DNA from: Apricaphanius iberus
Taxonomy: Eukaryota > Chordata > Actinopteri > Cyprinodontiformes > Aphaniidae
NCBI GenBank assembly: GCA_028564705.1
Contig: JAPXFQ010000192.1
Span: 186,001-250,000 of the forward strand
DNA length: 64,000 nucleotides
Reading direction: 5' to 3'
Position numbers and translations under genes: made by a program
Notes under the pieces: model-generated
Database searches by the model: none
Told to the model about the DNA's origin: nothing
What the model saw: only the letters and a program-made list of their open reading frames with translations
In this document: piece by piece, positions 44,323-54,374 of the stretch
How the letters are laid out: each line of letters starts with the position of its first letter
Numbering within the stretch: position 1 is the stretch's first letter

Positions 44323-46169
44323 AAATGTTAAAATAGCAAAGAGCAGGTTAAAGTCATTTAAATTAAGGTGGCATTATTGAAAAAAAATACAATTTATTTA
44401 TTTTGATTGTGATTGATGATTGTATAATTCTGTTTCTGTTTGAAGGTTTTCAACCTGATTTGCTTAATTTACTTCAAAATTGTGAAGAGCGACGAGTTGT
44501 TTCCGAGCTTACTTTTTGTGGTGGACCGGGTCCTTGTCAAGTTTGGACAGAAGCTGAACGAATATGATAACTTGACACCAATTTTTTATTAATTCTCCTG
44601 AAGATGCATTCAGTATGAGGTTTACACAGGCATTGTCCAGTCATCCGTAATTAGGTCTGATGTCGGCTTTGATGAGGTTAATTTTGAGGATTAAGGATGT
44701 TTTGTAGTTTTCAATTGTGGCAGGGGTCAAAGGTGATTCTTCTCGGAGACATAGGGGCAGGAGTGGAGATCAGGGCAGCTTTCCGCTGGCCATAAGAGGC
44801 TTGGTAATGTGATGATGAAGTTTAGGCACAGCGAGAGATGGTTTGGTTCTATGGCATATGAGCTGGTAGCGTGGCAGCTAGGTCAAGCAGTAGGGACACC
44901 GATTCCCTCACTGATCTTGTTTGATTGCGTTGGATGGCGTCAGAGGGGGCTGGAATCTTTTTGCAGTGCGAGGTGTAGACCCAGGGGGCGCGTTCAACAA
45001 CCTTCACCTGTGTTTGGGTAGTTAGCAGGATCCTCTGTCTGGCAGGGAAGGGCTGCTCTTAACCTGAGAATGAATGTCTGACAAAGGTTTGGCAAAAAAC
45101 AATTTTTGAGCTTTAATTTTGAGCCCTTAATGAACTTAATAGCTAATGTAGTGACCTATTCCCTCCTTTTGACAAATTCATGTGTCAATTCTAAATAATG
45201 AGGAAAAAGTCTAAAAGAAAAAATATAGCAGTATGTAGAAAGTGCACTGATTTTCAGATAGGGAATTTTTTTTAAATACAAATGGAGCACAGCGTGTTGC
45301 AGGCCAGGGGAAAATCATTTACATGTCATTTAAATCTCATTTACAGGTATAACAAAGGTAACATAATACAGATGATCAGATTATATAAAACATATTGTTG
45401 GAAATATCAGATGGGCTTTCAGTTGCACAATAAACAGGAATTTTCATCTTTAACATTCACTGACTAGCAGTATATAAAGTTTTCTCCTTAGTGTGGAAAT
45501 GAAAAAAAAAGTCTGTGTGTGTAGTGTGTGTGTGCGTGACCTTATTTACAGGTGCAGGTAGGGTCCGCTGCTTCACTTTCCCACTGATACTCCACCTCAC
45601 GTCCCATTCAATCCAGATGAGCCCACAGTGGAAATTGTCTCTGTCACGCCCCACCCTCTACTTCTGCCTCTCTCCTGGAGCTGTAAAGTCTTGTATTGGA
45701 AAGGAGCGAACACCCTCTTCGGTCCCACTACATTAGGAATGGGAGCCAGTGCCGTTCTGATTTTGGGGACTCACATTACTCTTTCAACATAACTTGCTGT
45801 AGTCTAAAAAAAAAAAAAAGCATATTCTATGGAAATAAAACTCTAAGTTTTTTCAATTGAGTCTGACTCGAGACCCACCTTCAGGAAATACATGTGTTTC
45901 ACATTCACAGGGTAGATAATTACAAATCTTGCCATTATAAATTATGTTACATTATTTTTTTATTTTTTTTATATGATTCATAAAACAAATTCAGGGCCCG
46001 TTGGGAGAAAACCACATTCACTCCAATATTTTAAATACTCACATACATCATCATTATATTTCTTTATAATTTGACACATAAGAGTAGATTTAGGGAAATT
46101 GGGAGAACCTTGTTTTCCTTTAACATTACCCATATTTTATTTGTTAATAATTCCTATGACCACAGTGTG
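44323..46169. other. No recognisable gene
   Basis: Unassigned. The stretch 44500-45060 is richer in G and less decayed-looking than its surroundings, but I could not place any frame. A GT-rich stretch lies near 45510-45535 and an A-run at 45808-45820. Confidence 0.45.
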
Positions 46170-46177
46170 TGCTAAGG

Positions 46178-47326
46178 ACGGGCTGGACGATAATTCGATA
46201 GGAATATATGTCGATCGATAGATGTATGGTGCGATAGACAAAAAAGGGGTCGATAAAAAAGTTTGATAGAAAAAAAATGTTCCCCTTATTTTATCATTAA
46301 ACTCTATCAGGAGGCTTAATACAACAATCATTACTTATTCCAAACGAATCATTATCGAAACGAAACGAAACATTAACCCACGCAACTCTGTCAGCCACCC
46401 TCTCTCCTTTCAAACCACAAAAAGGATGAAATAATTTGAGCTGAAACTGAATTTTTTAATAGTCCCTAACCAAACCATCATCGTAAAACTTCGCTACGCT
46501 CAGAAGTCACAACAAGGCAGCAGAGAATGACTGGATAAATGTTTCAGAGGCTCAGGTAAAGGTTACGTCCCGTTTTGAAACGATCCTCGATGCACTAAAA
46601 CACTAAATGTAGCGATAATGAACAAAATGTAAACTTACGATCAGCTGTTTTAAGCAGGACTCCTGTCTCCAGCTTGCTACGAATCTCTTACACAGAGACA
46701 CAGGAAACTTACTCAGGTCACGTTGCTAACGTCTCTGACTGTTAAAATCTCCCCTCGGTTCTTCTCCCTTTCCTCAGAAGCGAAAAAAAAAACACTACAG
46801 GGGTTGGATAGACCTGCTGGCTTCAGCTCTCAGTGACTGAGCTGCAGTGTTGGAGCCCATCAACACTGGTGAGTAGCTAGTTAGCTTTAGCCTACAGATG
46901 AAGAGAATTTGAATAAGCTTTATTGACAAACTAAACCAAGGGTTTCAGCCATTAATATTATAAAGTGTCATAAAAGGTTTAAAAGATTAAAAGCATAAAA
47001 ATAAGCCTTTCATTTAAATTACTAAAATGATTAAAATATAAATAATATAATGGTTAATAATATTACTTTTTCACTTGTATTTACTGATGTTACTCAGGTC
47101 TCTTGGTTTGTTTCTGTGTCTTACAAACTTAGTTATGATAAAAAGAATTGTTTGAAAATTTAATTATTTAATTCTTAGTTAAAATTCATTAAAGAATAAC
47201 AAAATGACTGGGGAGGCACTTAAAATATATTTTTTACATTCTGTGATTTTTTAAAAATGTTTTATCGATATCGATCAATGACCAATTTTTTATCGATAAG
47301 CCTTTTTTCTATATTGTCCAGCCCTA
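46178..47326. mobile_element. Non-autonomous hAT with 8-bp target duplication
   Basis: TGCTAAGG at 46170-46177 and 47327-47334 is a perfect 8-bp duplication. The ends are ACGGGCTGGACGATA (left) and TATTGTCCAGCCCTA (right), inverted with three mismatches. The subterminal regions are rich in ATCGAT-type palindromes (CGATCGATAG, TATCGATATCGAT). Length is 1,149 bp. No transposase is visible. Confidence 0.9.
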
Positions 47327-47389
47327 TGCTAAGGTGACCTGGATAGAACTTCAACAGTAGTTATTCCTTTCACTGACTGATTTGCTGAA

Positions 47390-47740
47390 AAGCTCACAGT
47401 TCTAAATGTTCTTGTTTTTTATTTTTTTTAAATCACAATTATTAATGGACGAATTGATCTAGCTCAAGAAGCTCACGATATTATTTCATTAATTGATCTT
47501 GCATAAAGCTCACAATTATTCATTAATTGCTCGCTTAAGAAAAAGCTCACATTTATTACTTCATTAATTGACCTTGCCCAAAGGCTCACAATTACTAATT
47601 AATCGATCTTACTTAAAAGCTCACAATTTTTGCTCATCTTGCTTCTCAAAAGCTCAGTCAAGCAATTAACTGATATTGTTAAATTATTTTTATTTATTGT
47701 ATCGATTTTCAATAAATAAAAAAATATTTAAGCTCACTGT
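47390..47740. repeat. Degenerate tandem repeat, unit about 35-50 bp
   Basis: Units contain AAGCTCACAATTATT and TTCATTAATTGATCTTGC with drift. Copies are seen near 47388, 47470, 47510, 47552, 47582, 47618 and 47651. A single outlying AAGCTCACTGT lies near 47730. This is AT-rich and non-coding. Confidence 0.75.
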
Positions 47741-48562
47741 GTGACGCAAAAGATTCAAACCTTATCTTGTTTAAAGGTAAGTGTGTCAGCTGGCACAGAC
47801 ACAGAAAAAAAGCTCTCCCAATTATAATGAAAACAGCTGACCACAAATGGGGAAAATATAATTTCCTCTTTTAATATAATTACAGGTTAGAATTTTGTTT
47901 TTGTCCTAAGTTATAGGCAGGACTTGAATAAAGTCCAATATTTTAACTAAAGAATTAAATTAATTTAGCTCACCAGGCTTTGTCCCTCAGACAGTTTTAG
48001 GTACGGTCCTCGTTGCAGTCGATCAGAACACTGGATTGAGTCTGCCTTCTCTTTAATGCCTAAGCCTGGTCCGGAGATGGGTGCAGAAAAACCCCCAGGC
48101 GTCCCCTCAGTCAGTGTCCGACGGACATGCACCAGACCTGTTCAAGTGACGCCAAATACTGTGGTAGAAATCTGGGTGTCTGAGAGGCCTCGGATGAGAG
48201 AATAAAACAGAGTGTCAGCTATATTCGTACATAGTTTATTTTACGTGCACGGAGAGCCTCTTGCTGAGAACCCTAAAGCTTCAGCACAGATGCATGGGTA
48301 TATATAGTATTCAGCCACACCCTATTGAATCAGCTTCTGACCGATCATTACATCATACAGTTATGGTAGGATAACTAACACTCTGTTATATGCATCAGAG
48401 GATAATCACAAGACCAATCACAGAACAACATGGAATAGGTAAGCACAGGATCTGTCATTAGACAACAATGGAAGTGTCACTGGACAATCAGAATATATAT
48501 AACAATAAGGAAAAATTTGTATAATGATGAGAAAGGTATTCACAGGAGCTGTCATAAGTCAA
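47741..48562 (-). other. Unassigned; possible end of an old LTR on the minus strand
   Basis: On the minus strand, an AATAAA lies in the sequence opposite 48234, then a TTTTATTCTC tract, and a possible LTR end TTTCTACCACA followed by GTATTTGGCGTCAC opposite about 48155-48175. This resembles a U5 end and primer-binding region, but it matches no tRNA end that I know. No second LTR is found. The intact Gypsy element begins at 48563. Confidence 0.3.
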
Positions 48563-49254
48563 TGTAACCATGCCAGCCCTGGTACTGACAGGTTCAATTC
48601 TCTTTTTTCTCACAATCGATAATACTGCGTTGTGTTTTATTGAGTATTGAGACAGAGGTACGGTCTCGCCAGCGTCGGCCGTTTATTCTGCGTAACACAC
48701 AAGAATGCCGGTCAGGCTCAACAGCTTCATAGTAAGGTCACACAACACTCTCGAACATCTCCGTCCCAATACTGGCGGATTATACAAAAATAAAATACAC
48801 AATTACCTGCGTAACACACAAGAATGCCGGTCAGGCTCAACAGCTTCATAGTCAGGTCACACAACACTCTGCGGGAAATAGAAGAGACTCAATACAGGAG
48901 CGAATTAGCTCACTTAGCCACCGTGCTTTTAACAGCAACCGGGCGCTTCAGGATGACAAAACTACTCCTAAACTGCTTCGGCAACTCTTTAAAAAAAATT
49001 TCTATCCCCAATATGATTAACAAATAACTTAATTGAATTCAGAATTATTCCCACATACAGAGCGCTAAAAGACCCAACTTACCTCGAACATCTCCGTCCC
49101 AATACTGGCGGATATCAGGACCCGCGGGTGACGTAGGCACGCCAGCGTAAAGGAGGAGACGCTCAGAGACAGCGCACACACAGCACAGCGCAGCGCAGCT
49201 CAATATACAGACAATAATAATGGCAAGTGGAATAATACTATTTACTCCGTTACA
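48563..49254 (-). repeat. 3' LTR of Gypsy copy C
   Basis: 692 bp. It contains a partly duplicated segment: GCGTAACACACAAGAATGCC starts at 48690 and again at 48809. The phrase CGTCCCAATACTGGCGGAT occurs near 48763 and near 49095. It is highly similar to 56197-56896 outside one variable part around 48735-48810. Confidence 0.95.
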
Positions 49255-49266
49255 TTCCCCCCTGCC
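49255..49266 (-). promoter_or_regulatory. Polypurine tract of Gypsy copy C
   Basis: The minus strand reads GGCAGGGGGGAA directly before the 3' LTR start TGTAAC. Position and purine content fit the primer for plus-strand DNA synthesis. Confidence 0.85.
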
Positions 49267-49670
49267 AAATTCCACTTGCCCAGTAACACAAACCAAAAAC
49301 AAAAAACAAAAAAAATGACCAGCATCCTTTCACATAACCAGTACAGGTAACAGGCATAAAAATAATAAAAAAATAAAAAAAACTTTGCATACACCATTAC
49401 ACCACTGAGGTAACCACACAAATGGGCACAGAAACTCAGTCAACATGACTACTCCCAAAGAGCCAGTATGAAGAAGAAGTTGGCCAAACCTCAACCCACA
49501 CATAGAGCAAAATATGCCGGATACATATATTACACACCATGTCCCATAAAGCACCTCAGTATGTTCACATAGACAGTATGCAAGTAAACCCAAAAAAAAT
49601 ATATATATGGCATTTATTACAGCACTACAATGCCAAATTACTCTCAGACACTCAGAAGGAAAAAAAAAAA

Positions 49671-52600
49671 CTATGATGCCAATTCTATTCTCTGATGCAT
49701 CATTTCTATCAGACGTTTCACAGGCCTGAACAACCTTCCAGCCCGAGACATCACTCGATTCCTGGTGTCCTGAACAGTTACGGTATCCACTGCTGTGGAG
49801 ATCTCCATCCTGGAAGAATCCACATCCTCTGTACAAGACCCACGTGACAGATCCTCTTCGGGCCAAACTGATCCACAACTCGGGCCAGGAATTTCAACGG
49901 TCTCCAAGACCTCCAACACAGAAGTAGGGACCGTCGGGGGCGCGCCGTCGCCACCAACCGCGGATGGATCCACATCAGCCACTGAGGCCGAATCATCTCC
50001 AGTAGTTCCTCCAGTCGACACTGATGGCAAGCTGGACACCCACACTCTGGTCCTGTAATCTGACGAGTTCTCTGACACATTCACTGGTGCTCCTTCAACG
50101 TCCAGACCATCTGATTCAGACAGGGACGACAGCTCCGCCTCATCTCCAGAAGCTGGATCACACAATGGAAGGAAGTTTACTGGCATAATCAGGTTGCGGT
50201 GAACCACCTTCTCTTGACCCGTAGTAGAGTTTTGGATTCTGAAGGTATGACTCTCTTCATGTATCCCAGTCACCACATAGACAACATTCTCCCAACGGTC
50301 AGCGAGCTTCCTCTTCCCACGCTCTCCTTTGTTGGCCAGTAACACTCTGTCCCCCATCTCCACAGGTGCACCTCTCACCTTCCTATTGTACAGCTCAGCA
50401 TGGCGCTGTAACTGCCTTGACGCTGTTGTCTGCACCACATCAATGGCCTCCTTCAGATCTTTCCGTAACGACTGAATGTACCGGTCATAATCCGTGACCT
50501 CCGGGACGTCCAGAACAGAGCCAAAGATTAGATCCACAGGCAGCCTGGGGACACGGCCAAACATTAGCAGAAACGGTGGATAACCAGTCGTCTCGTGGAC
50601 TGTACAATTGTAGGCAAAAGTGAGGGACTTCAACGCTGTGGGCCACTTCTGTTTAGCCTTCGGTGGTAAGGCTCGAATCATGTTCCCCAGAGTCCGATTC
50701 ATCCTCTCACAGGAACCGTTGCCCATCGGGTGATATGGCGTGGTGTGCGACTTCTGGACCCCAGCAACCTCCAACAGCTCGGCAATCAAGGCACTCTCGA
50801 AGTTGGCCCCCTGGTCTGAATGAAGTCTCTTAGGGAAACCGTAGATGGAAAAATAGTTGTGCCAAAGTTGGTGAGCCACTGCTTTTGCTGACTGGTTGGG
50901 GCACAAGAACGCCTGGGCCATCTTGGTGAAATGATCAGTTACCACCAAGACGTCCAGCGACTTATTGGACGAGTCTTCGGCTGTCCAGAAGTCCACACAC
51001 ACCAGCTCTAAGGGTTCAGTCGTCCTGATGCTCTCCAGGGGGGCTCTAGCCTCAGGTTCCGGTGACTTAGCCACAACACACCGCCTACAGCGCCGCACAT
51101 ATTCCACCACATCTTTGTACAGACCTTGCCAGTAGAATCTTTGTCGCACGAGATACAGCGTCCGCTGTTGGCCCTGGTGTCCAGCCTCATCATGGACACC
51201 ATTCAGAACTCTGAACCGCAGCGATGAAGGGACCACATAGAGATAGGTTTTGTTCTTCGTCACTACGTTCCTTGCCACCCGATAAAGTATACCGTCTCTG
51301 ACCGTCAACTTGTCCCAGTCCCTGAGGCACCGGTTGACCTCCGCCAGCTCTTTAGCTCGCTCTCTTCGTGAGGGTCTCCGTCCTCTTTCCACATAAGAAA
51401 TCACCCTGCACCGCACAGTGTCAGCACATTGCTTCTCCAGCAGTTCCTCACGAGAGATCACTTTCAGCCCAGAACAATCCGGTGGTTGCACCATCTGCGG
51501 GAAGTGAGGCAGAAGGAGAGCTTGATGACACAGCCTGGGCTCCGCCCGCTCACACGCCTGGAGAACTGCAGAAACTTCATCCGCCTCCAGAGATCCAGCC
51601 ACCATAACAGCAGAGCCTTCTGCAGCCGCCAGTCTGCACCCATCCACAGCCTTGTCTCCAGGATGAGCGGAGCAGCGGAAAGCTTCCTGCACCCCATAAG
51701 CACACACTGCTGCCGCTTCTGCCAGGAGGTCCCCGTAAGCTACGCTGATCAGTCGGTGAGACACAGTACTCTGAACGAACGGCTCTCGACTCAGGGCATC
51801 AGCCACGATGTTTTGGGGGCCCGGGATGTATCTGATGCTAAAACTGAAGGGAGCCAGCTTTGCAATCCATCGTTGTTCACAGGCATCAAGGCGCGGCTTT
51901 GATAGTATGTAAGTCAGGGGGTTATTATCCGTCCAGACAGTGAATGGGTGTCCTCTCAGCCAATGGTGGAATTTGTCACACACAGCCCACTTCAGTGCGA
52001 AAAACTCCAATCTGTGCGCTGGATATTTGGACTGTGCGTGACTGAGTGACTTGCTTGCAAACGCGATCGGTCTGGCGACCGACCGTCCCTCCGGAACTTG
52101 CGACAGCACCGCACCGAGACCGTTGGTTGACGCATCCACCGACAACAAAAAGGGCTTCTCGAAGTCTGGGTGTGCCAGAAGAACTTGATCCAGCAGGGCC
52201 TGCTTCAGCTGAATAAAGGACTGTCTGCACTCTTCGGTCCAGTCACCTGCTTGTAGTATTTTCCGGTCTTTGCGACGCTTCCTCCCCTTTCCACGGGGAC
52301 CCTTCACACCAGACACCAGCCCGAACAGCGGCTTAGCCAGCGAAGAACACCCCTCAATAAACTGTTGGTAGTACACTACCATGCCCAGAAATGATCTAAT
52401 TTTTCGCGTAGACGGGATGCCCGACTGGTCCTCCATCAAATCCGCTTCAGTCAGTGCCGTAATGGCGGCTATTTTCTCCGGGTCCGAACTAATGCCCTCA
52501 TCAGCCACAATGTGCCCCAGGAATTTCACGGATCTCCTCAGAAAATGACATTTCTTCGGGGCTAGCTTTAAGTTGTTAGCGCTGAGTCGCCTGAAGACCA

Positions 52601-54374
52601 TTTCCAACCTCTCCAGAGCCAGATCCTCCGTGGGAGCGAACACCAACACATCGTCAAGGTAACACAGAAGACTGAGGAAGTTCTGATCCCCAAACACACT
52701 CAACATCATCCTCATGAATGTTGCTGGACTGTTGCACAGGCCCTGTGGCATCCGGTTGTACTCGTACAGCCCAAAAGGCGATGTGAACGCGGTGTACTTC
52801 CGGTCATCTTCGTGCACTTCAACGTTGTAATATCCTGACGTGAGATCCATGGTTGAAAAGAAGGCGCTGCCACCCAGTGCTGATAAGGCGTCAGAAGGGT
52901 GTGGGAGTGGATGCGCGTCTTTGACCGTTCTGGCGTTGAGCCAACGAAAGTCGTTGCAGATCCTCAAATCCCCAGACTTCTTCCAGACAAGCACGAGCGG
53001 AGATGCGAACTCACTGCTTGACTTCCGGATGATTTCCTTCTGCTCCATCTCATCCAGCACTTGACGCAGCTTTTCATACTGCGTGGGTGGAACACGCCTG
53101 CATGGGAGTCGAAACGGCTTCTCATCAACCACCCGAATCCGGTGAAGACAACCAGTCGCTTTTCCACAGTCCAGCTTGTCTCTAGAGAAGATTGATTGGA
53201 ACTTTGTGATGAGATCGACCAGCCTCTCCTGTCCAGCTTGTGACGCCTCACACGAGTCGATGTCGATATCTGATAAACCCAGTGCGTGTAATGATGCTTG
53301 CAGCGGGTCAGCATGACTGTCCAGTCTCCCGGGGAGATGATGATCGGGGAGAGTGGAGGTGTCAGAGACCAAGCTCTGGTTGTCTACATCTGCGCCTGAG
53401 CCCATAACTGACATTTGTACATTCTGTCTGATTTCAGCGCTAGTGGACAGTTTTGGTTCACACAAACTTTCTACTGCGGAACATACATACACATCAGCAA
53501 GTTTAACATTTCTCCTAATGGTCACACATTTATTAAATGGGTTAACTACTTTAATCGGCAGCCACCCATCATCTCTCAGTACTGCTGTCGTTCTGCCCAC
53601 CATTACAGACCTGGGAGCCGACCCAGCACTGGTTGGTTCAGTCATCACCGTACAGCCAGCCAGCATATCACCTGCCCGCTGCAGTTTACCCCACACCAGG
53701 TGTTCAGTCAGCGGCTGCAATGTAACAGCTCTTTTGGTCTTAACAGTGCCTACTTTGTCTGGCAGATCCTCAGTGCTCTTCCCCACCCCAGCTAACAGGC
53801 TGAACAGTTTTCTCTCCGGACTGCTACCATCTGTCTGAGTGGAGGTGCCACAGGTCTGCTCACCCTTTTTTAACTTTAACTGATGAACCAAACGGTGTAA
53901 CATATTACTGCCCAAAATGATGTCGTCGCTCTGGCCGTCGACTACCAGAGTCGGGACAATCATTCTGCAGCCGTAAATCTCCACCTCCAGCTCACACATG
54001 CCAGATGGAACTGTTTTAGAACCACCACAGCCCACTAAAACCACATCAGTAGAACCTAAGACATTTCTTTCTAGAACATTACAGTCATAAAGTTGGGAGA
54101 GAACTGCAGAGCTTAATGTACAGACCATGGAACCCCTATCTATCATGGCTCTCACCGGTAATTTACCCCCCAACATCACAGTTTCATAAAACAGATTATC
54201 ATGTGACTTTAACCTTTGAATGTTCTGGAGAACTGGTCTGTGCCCCAGGTCTCTCTCCTCACATACACTCCGGTAGACTGACTCCAATTCCTCATCATCT
54301 TTATCATCCTCAGAACACACTGGGGGATTTTTATCCGGCCCAACATTTTCCCCCTCCGAATGCAGGCCATCTAG
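49671..54374 (-). CDS. Gypsy copy C Pol polyprotein (protease, RT, RNase H, integrase)
   Basis: The frame is open from the frameshift site at 54374 to a stop at 49671, 1,567 codons. Numbering here counts from the GTG at 54320. Protease centre D61-R62-G63 in MIDRGSMVCTLS, with R where S/T is expected. RT about 395-600: DFRWLNARTVKDAHPLP, FSTMDLTSGYYNVEVHED, and YLDD at 554-557. RNase H about 722-845 with D729, E772, D798 and D841. Integrase zinc residues H1043, H1048, C1078, C1081; core D1110, D1169 and E1205, with exactly 35 residues between the last two. No chromodomain is recognised. The tail after about residue 1390 is acidic and serine-rich without known motifs. The open frame suggests a recent insertion; the protease change may disable it. 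Confidence 0.93.
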   Translation of the reverse strand, partial: LDGLHSEGENVGPDKNPPVCSEDDKDDEELESVYRSVCEERDLGHRPVLQNIQRLKSHDNLFYETVMLGGKLPVRAMIDRGSMVCTLSSAVLSQLYDCNVLERNVLGSTDVVLVGCGGSKTVPSGMCELEVEIYGCRMIVPTLVVDGQSDDIILGSNMLHRLVHQLKLKKGEQTCGTSTQTDGSSPERKLFSLLAGVGKSTEDLPDKVGTVKTKRAVTLQPLTEHLVWGKLQRAGDMLAGCTVMTEPTSAGSAPRSVMVGRTTAVLRDDGWLPIKVVNPFNKCVTIRRNVKLADVYVCSAVESLCEPKLSTSAEIRQNVQMSVMGSGADVDNQSLVSDTSTLPDHHLPGRLDSHADPLQASLHALGLSDIDIDSCEASQAGQERLVDLITKFQSIFSRDKLDCGKATGCLHRIRVVDEKPFRLPCRRVPPTQYEKLRQVLDEMEQKEIIRKSSSEFASPLVLVWKKSGDLRICNDFRWLNARTVKDAHPLPHPSDALSALGGSAFFSTMDLTSGYYNVEVHEDDRKYTAFTSPFGLYEYNRMPQGLCNSPATFMRMMLSVFGDQNFLSLLCYLDDVLVFAPTEDLALERLEMVFRRLSANNLKLAPKKCHFLRRSVKFLGHIVADEGISSDPEKIAAITALTEADLMEDQSGIPSTRKIRSFLGMVVYYQQFIEGCSSLAKPLFGLVSGVKGPRGKGRKRRKDRKILQAGDWTEECRQSFIQLKQALLDQVLLAHPDFEKPFLLSVDASTNGLGAVLSQVPEGRSVARPIAFASKSLSHAQSKYPAHRLEFFALKWAVCDKFHHWLRGHPFTVWTDNNPLTYILSKPRLDACEQRWIAKLAPFSFSIRYIPGPQNIVADALSREPFVQSTVSHRLISVAYGDLLAEAAAVCAYGVQEAFRCSAHPGDKAVDGCRLAAAEGSAVMVAGSLEADEVSAVLQACERAEPRLCHQALLLPHFPQMVQPPDCSGLKVISREELLEKQCADTVRCRVISYVERGRRPSRRERAKELAEVNRCLRDWDKLTVRDGILYRVARNVVTKNKTYLYVVPSSLRFRVLNGVHDEAGHQGQQRTLYLVRQRFYWQGLYKDVVEYVRRCRRCVVAKSPEPEARAPLESIRTTEPLELVCVDFWTAEDSSNKSLDVLVVTDHFTKMAQAFLCPNQSAKAVAHQLWHNYFSIYGFPKRLHSDQGANFESALIAELLEVAGVQKSHTTPYHPMGNGSCERMNRTLGNMIRALPPKAKQKWPTALKSLTFAYNCTVHETTGYPPFLLMFGRVPRLPVDLIFGSVLDVPEVTDYDRYIQSLRKDLKEAIDVVQTTASRQLQRHAELYNRKVRGAPVEMGDRVLLANKGERGKRKLADRWENVVYVVTGIHEESHTFRIQNSTTGQEKVVHRNLIMPVNFLPLCDPASGDEAELSSLSESDGLDVEGAPVNVSENSSDYRTRVWVSSLPSVSTGGTTGDDSASVADVDPSAVGGDGAPPTVPTSVLEVLETVEIPGPSCGSVWPEEDLSRGSCTEDVDSSRMEISTAVDTVTVQDTRNRVMSRAGRLFRPVKRLIEMMHQRIELAS
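54318..54362 (-). other. Possible RNA stem downstream of the frameshift site
   Basis: On the minus strand GGGGGA (about 54350-54355) can pair with TCCCCC (about 54322-54327), and a second GGCC/GGCC pairing is possible nearby. The distance from the heptamer to the first stem is about 19 nt, longer than the usual 5-9 nt. It might contribute to a pseudoknot but cannot be judged by eye. Confidence 0.3.

Noticed and set aside
49330..49878. 182-codon minus-strand frame next to the pol end, with several hydrophobic segments
   Set aside because: It overlaps the end of pol in another frame and the 3' UTR. I considered an envelope-like gene, but there is no signal peptide in place, no furin-like site and no fusion motif.
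51429..51902. 157-codon plus-strand frame inside pol
   Set aside because: Antisense shadow of the RNase H to integrase part of Gypsy copy C.
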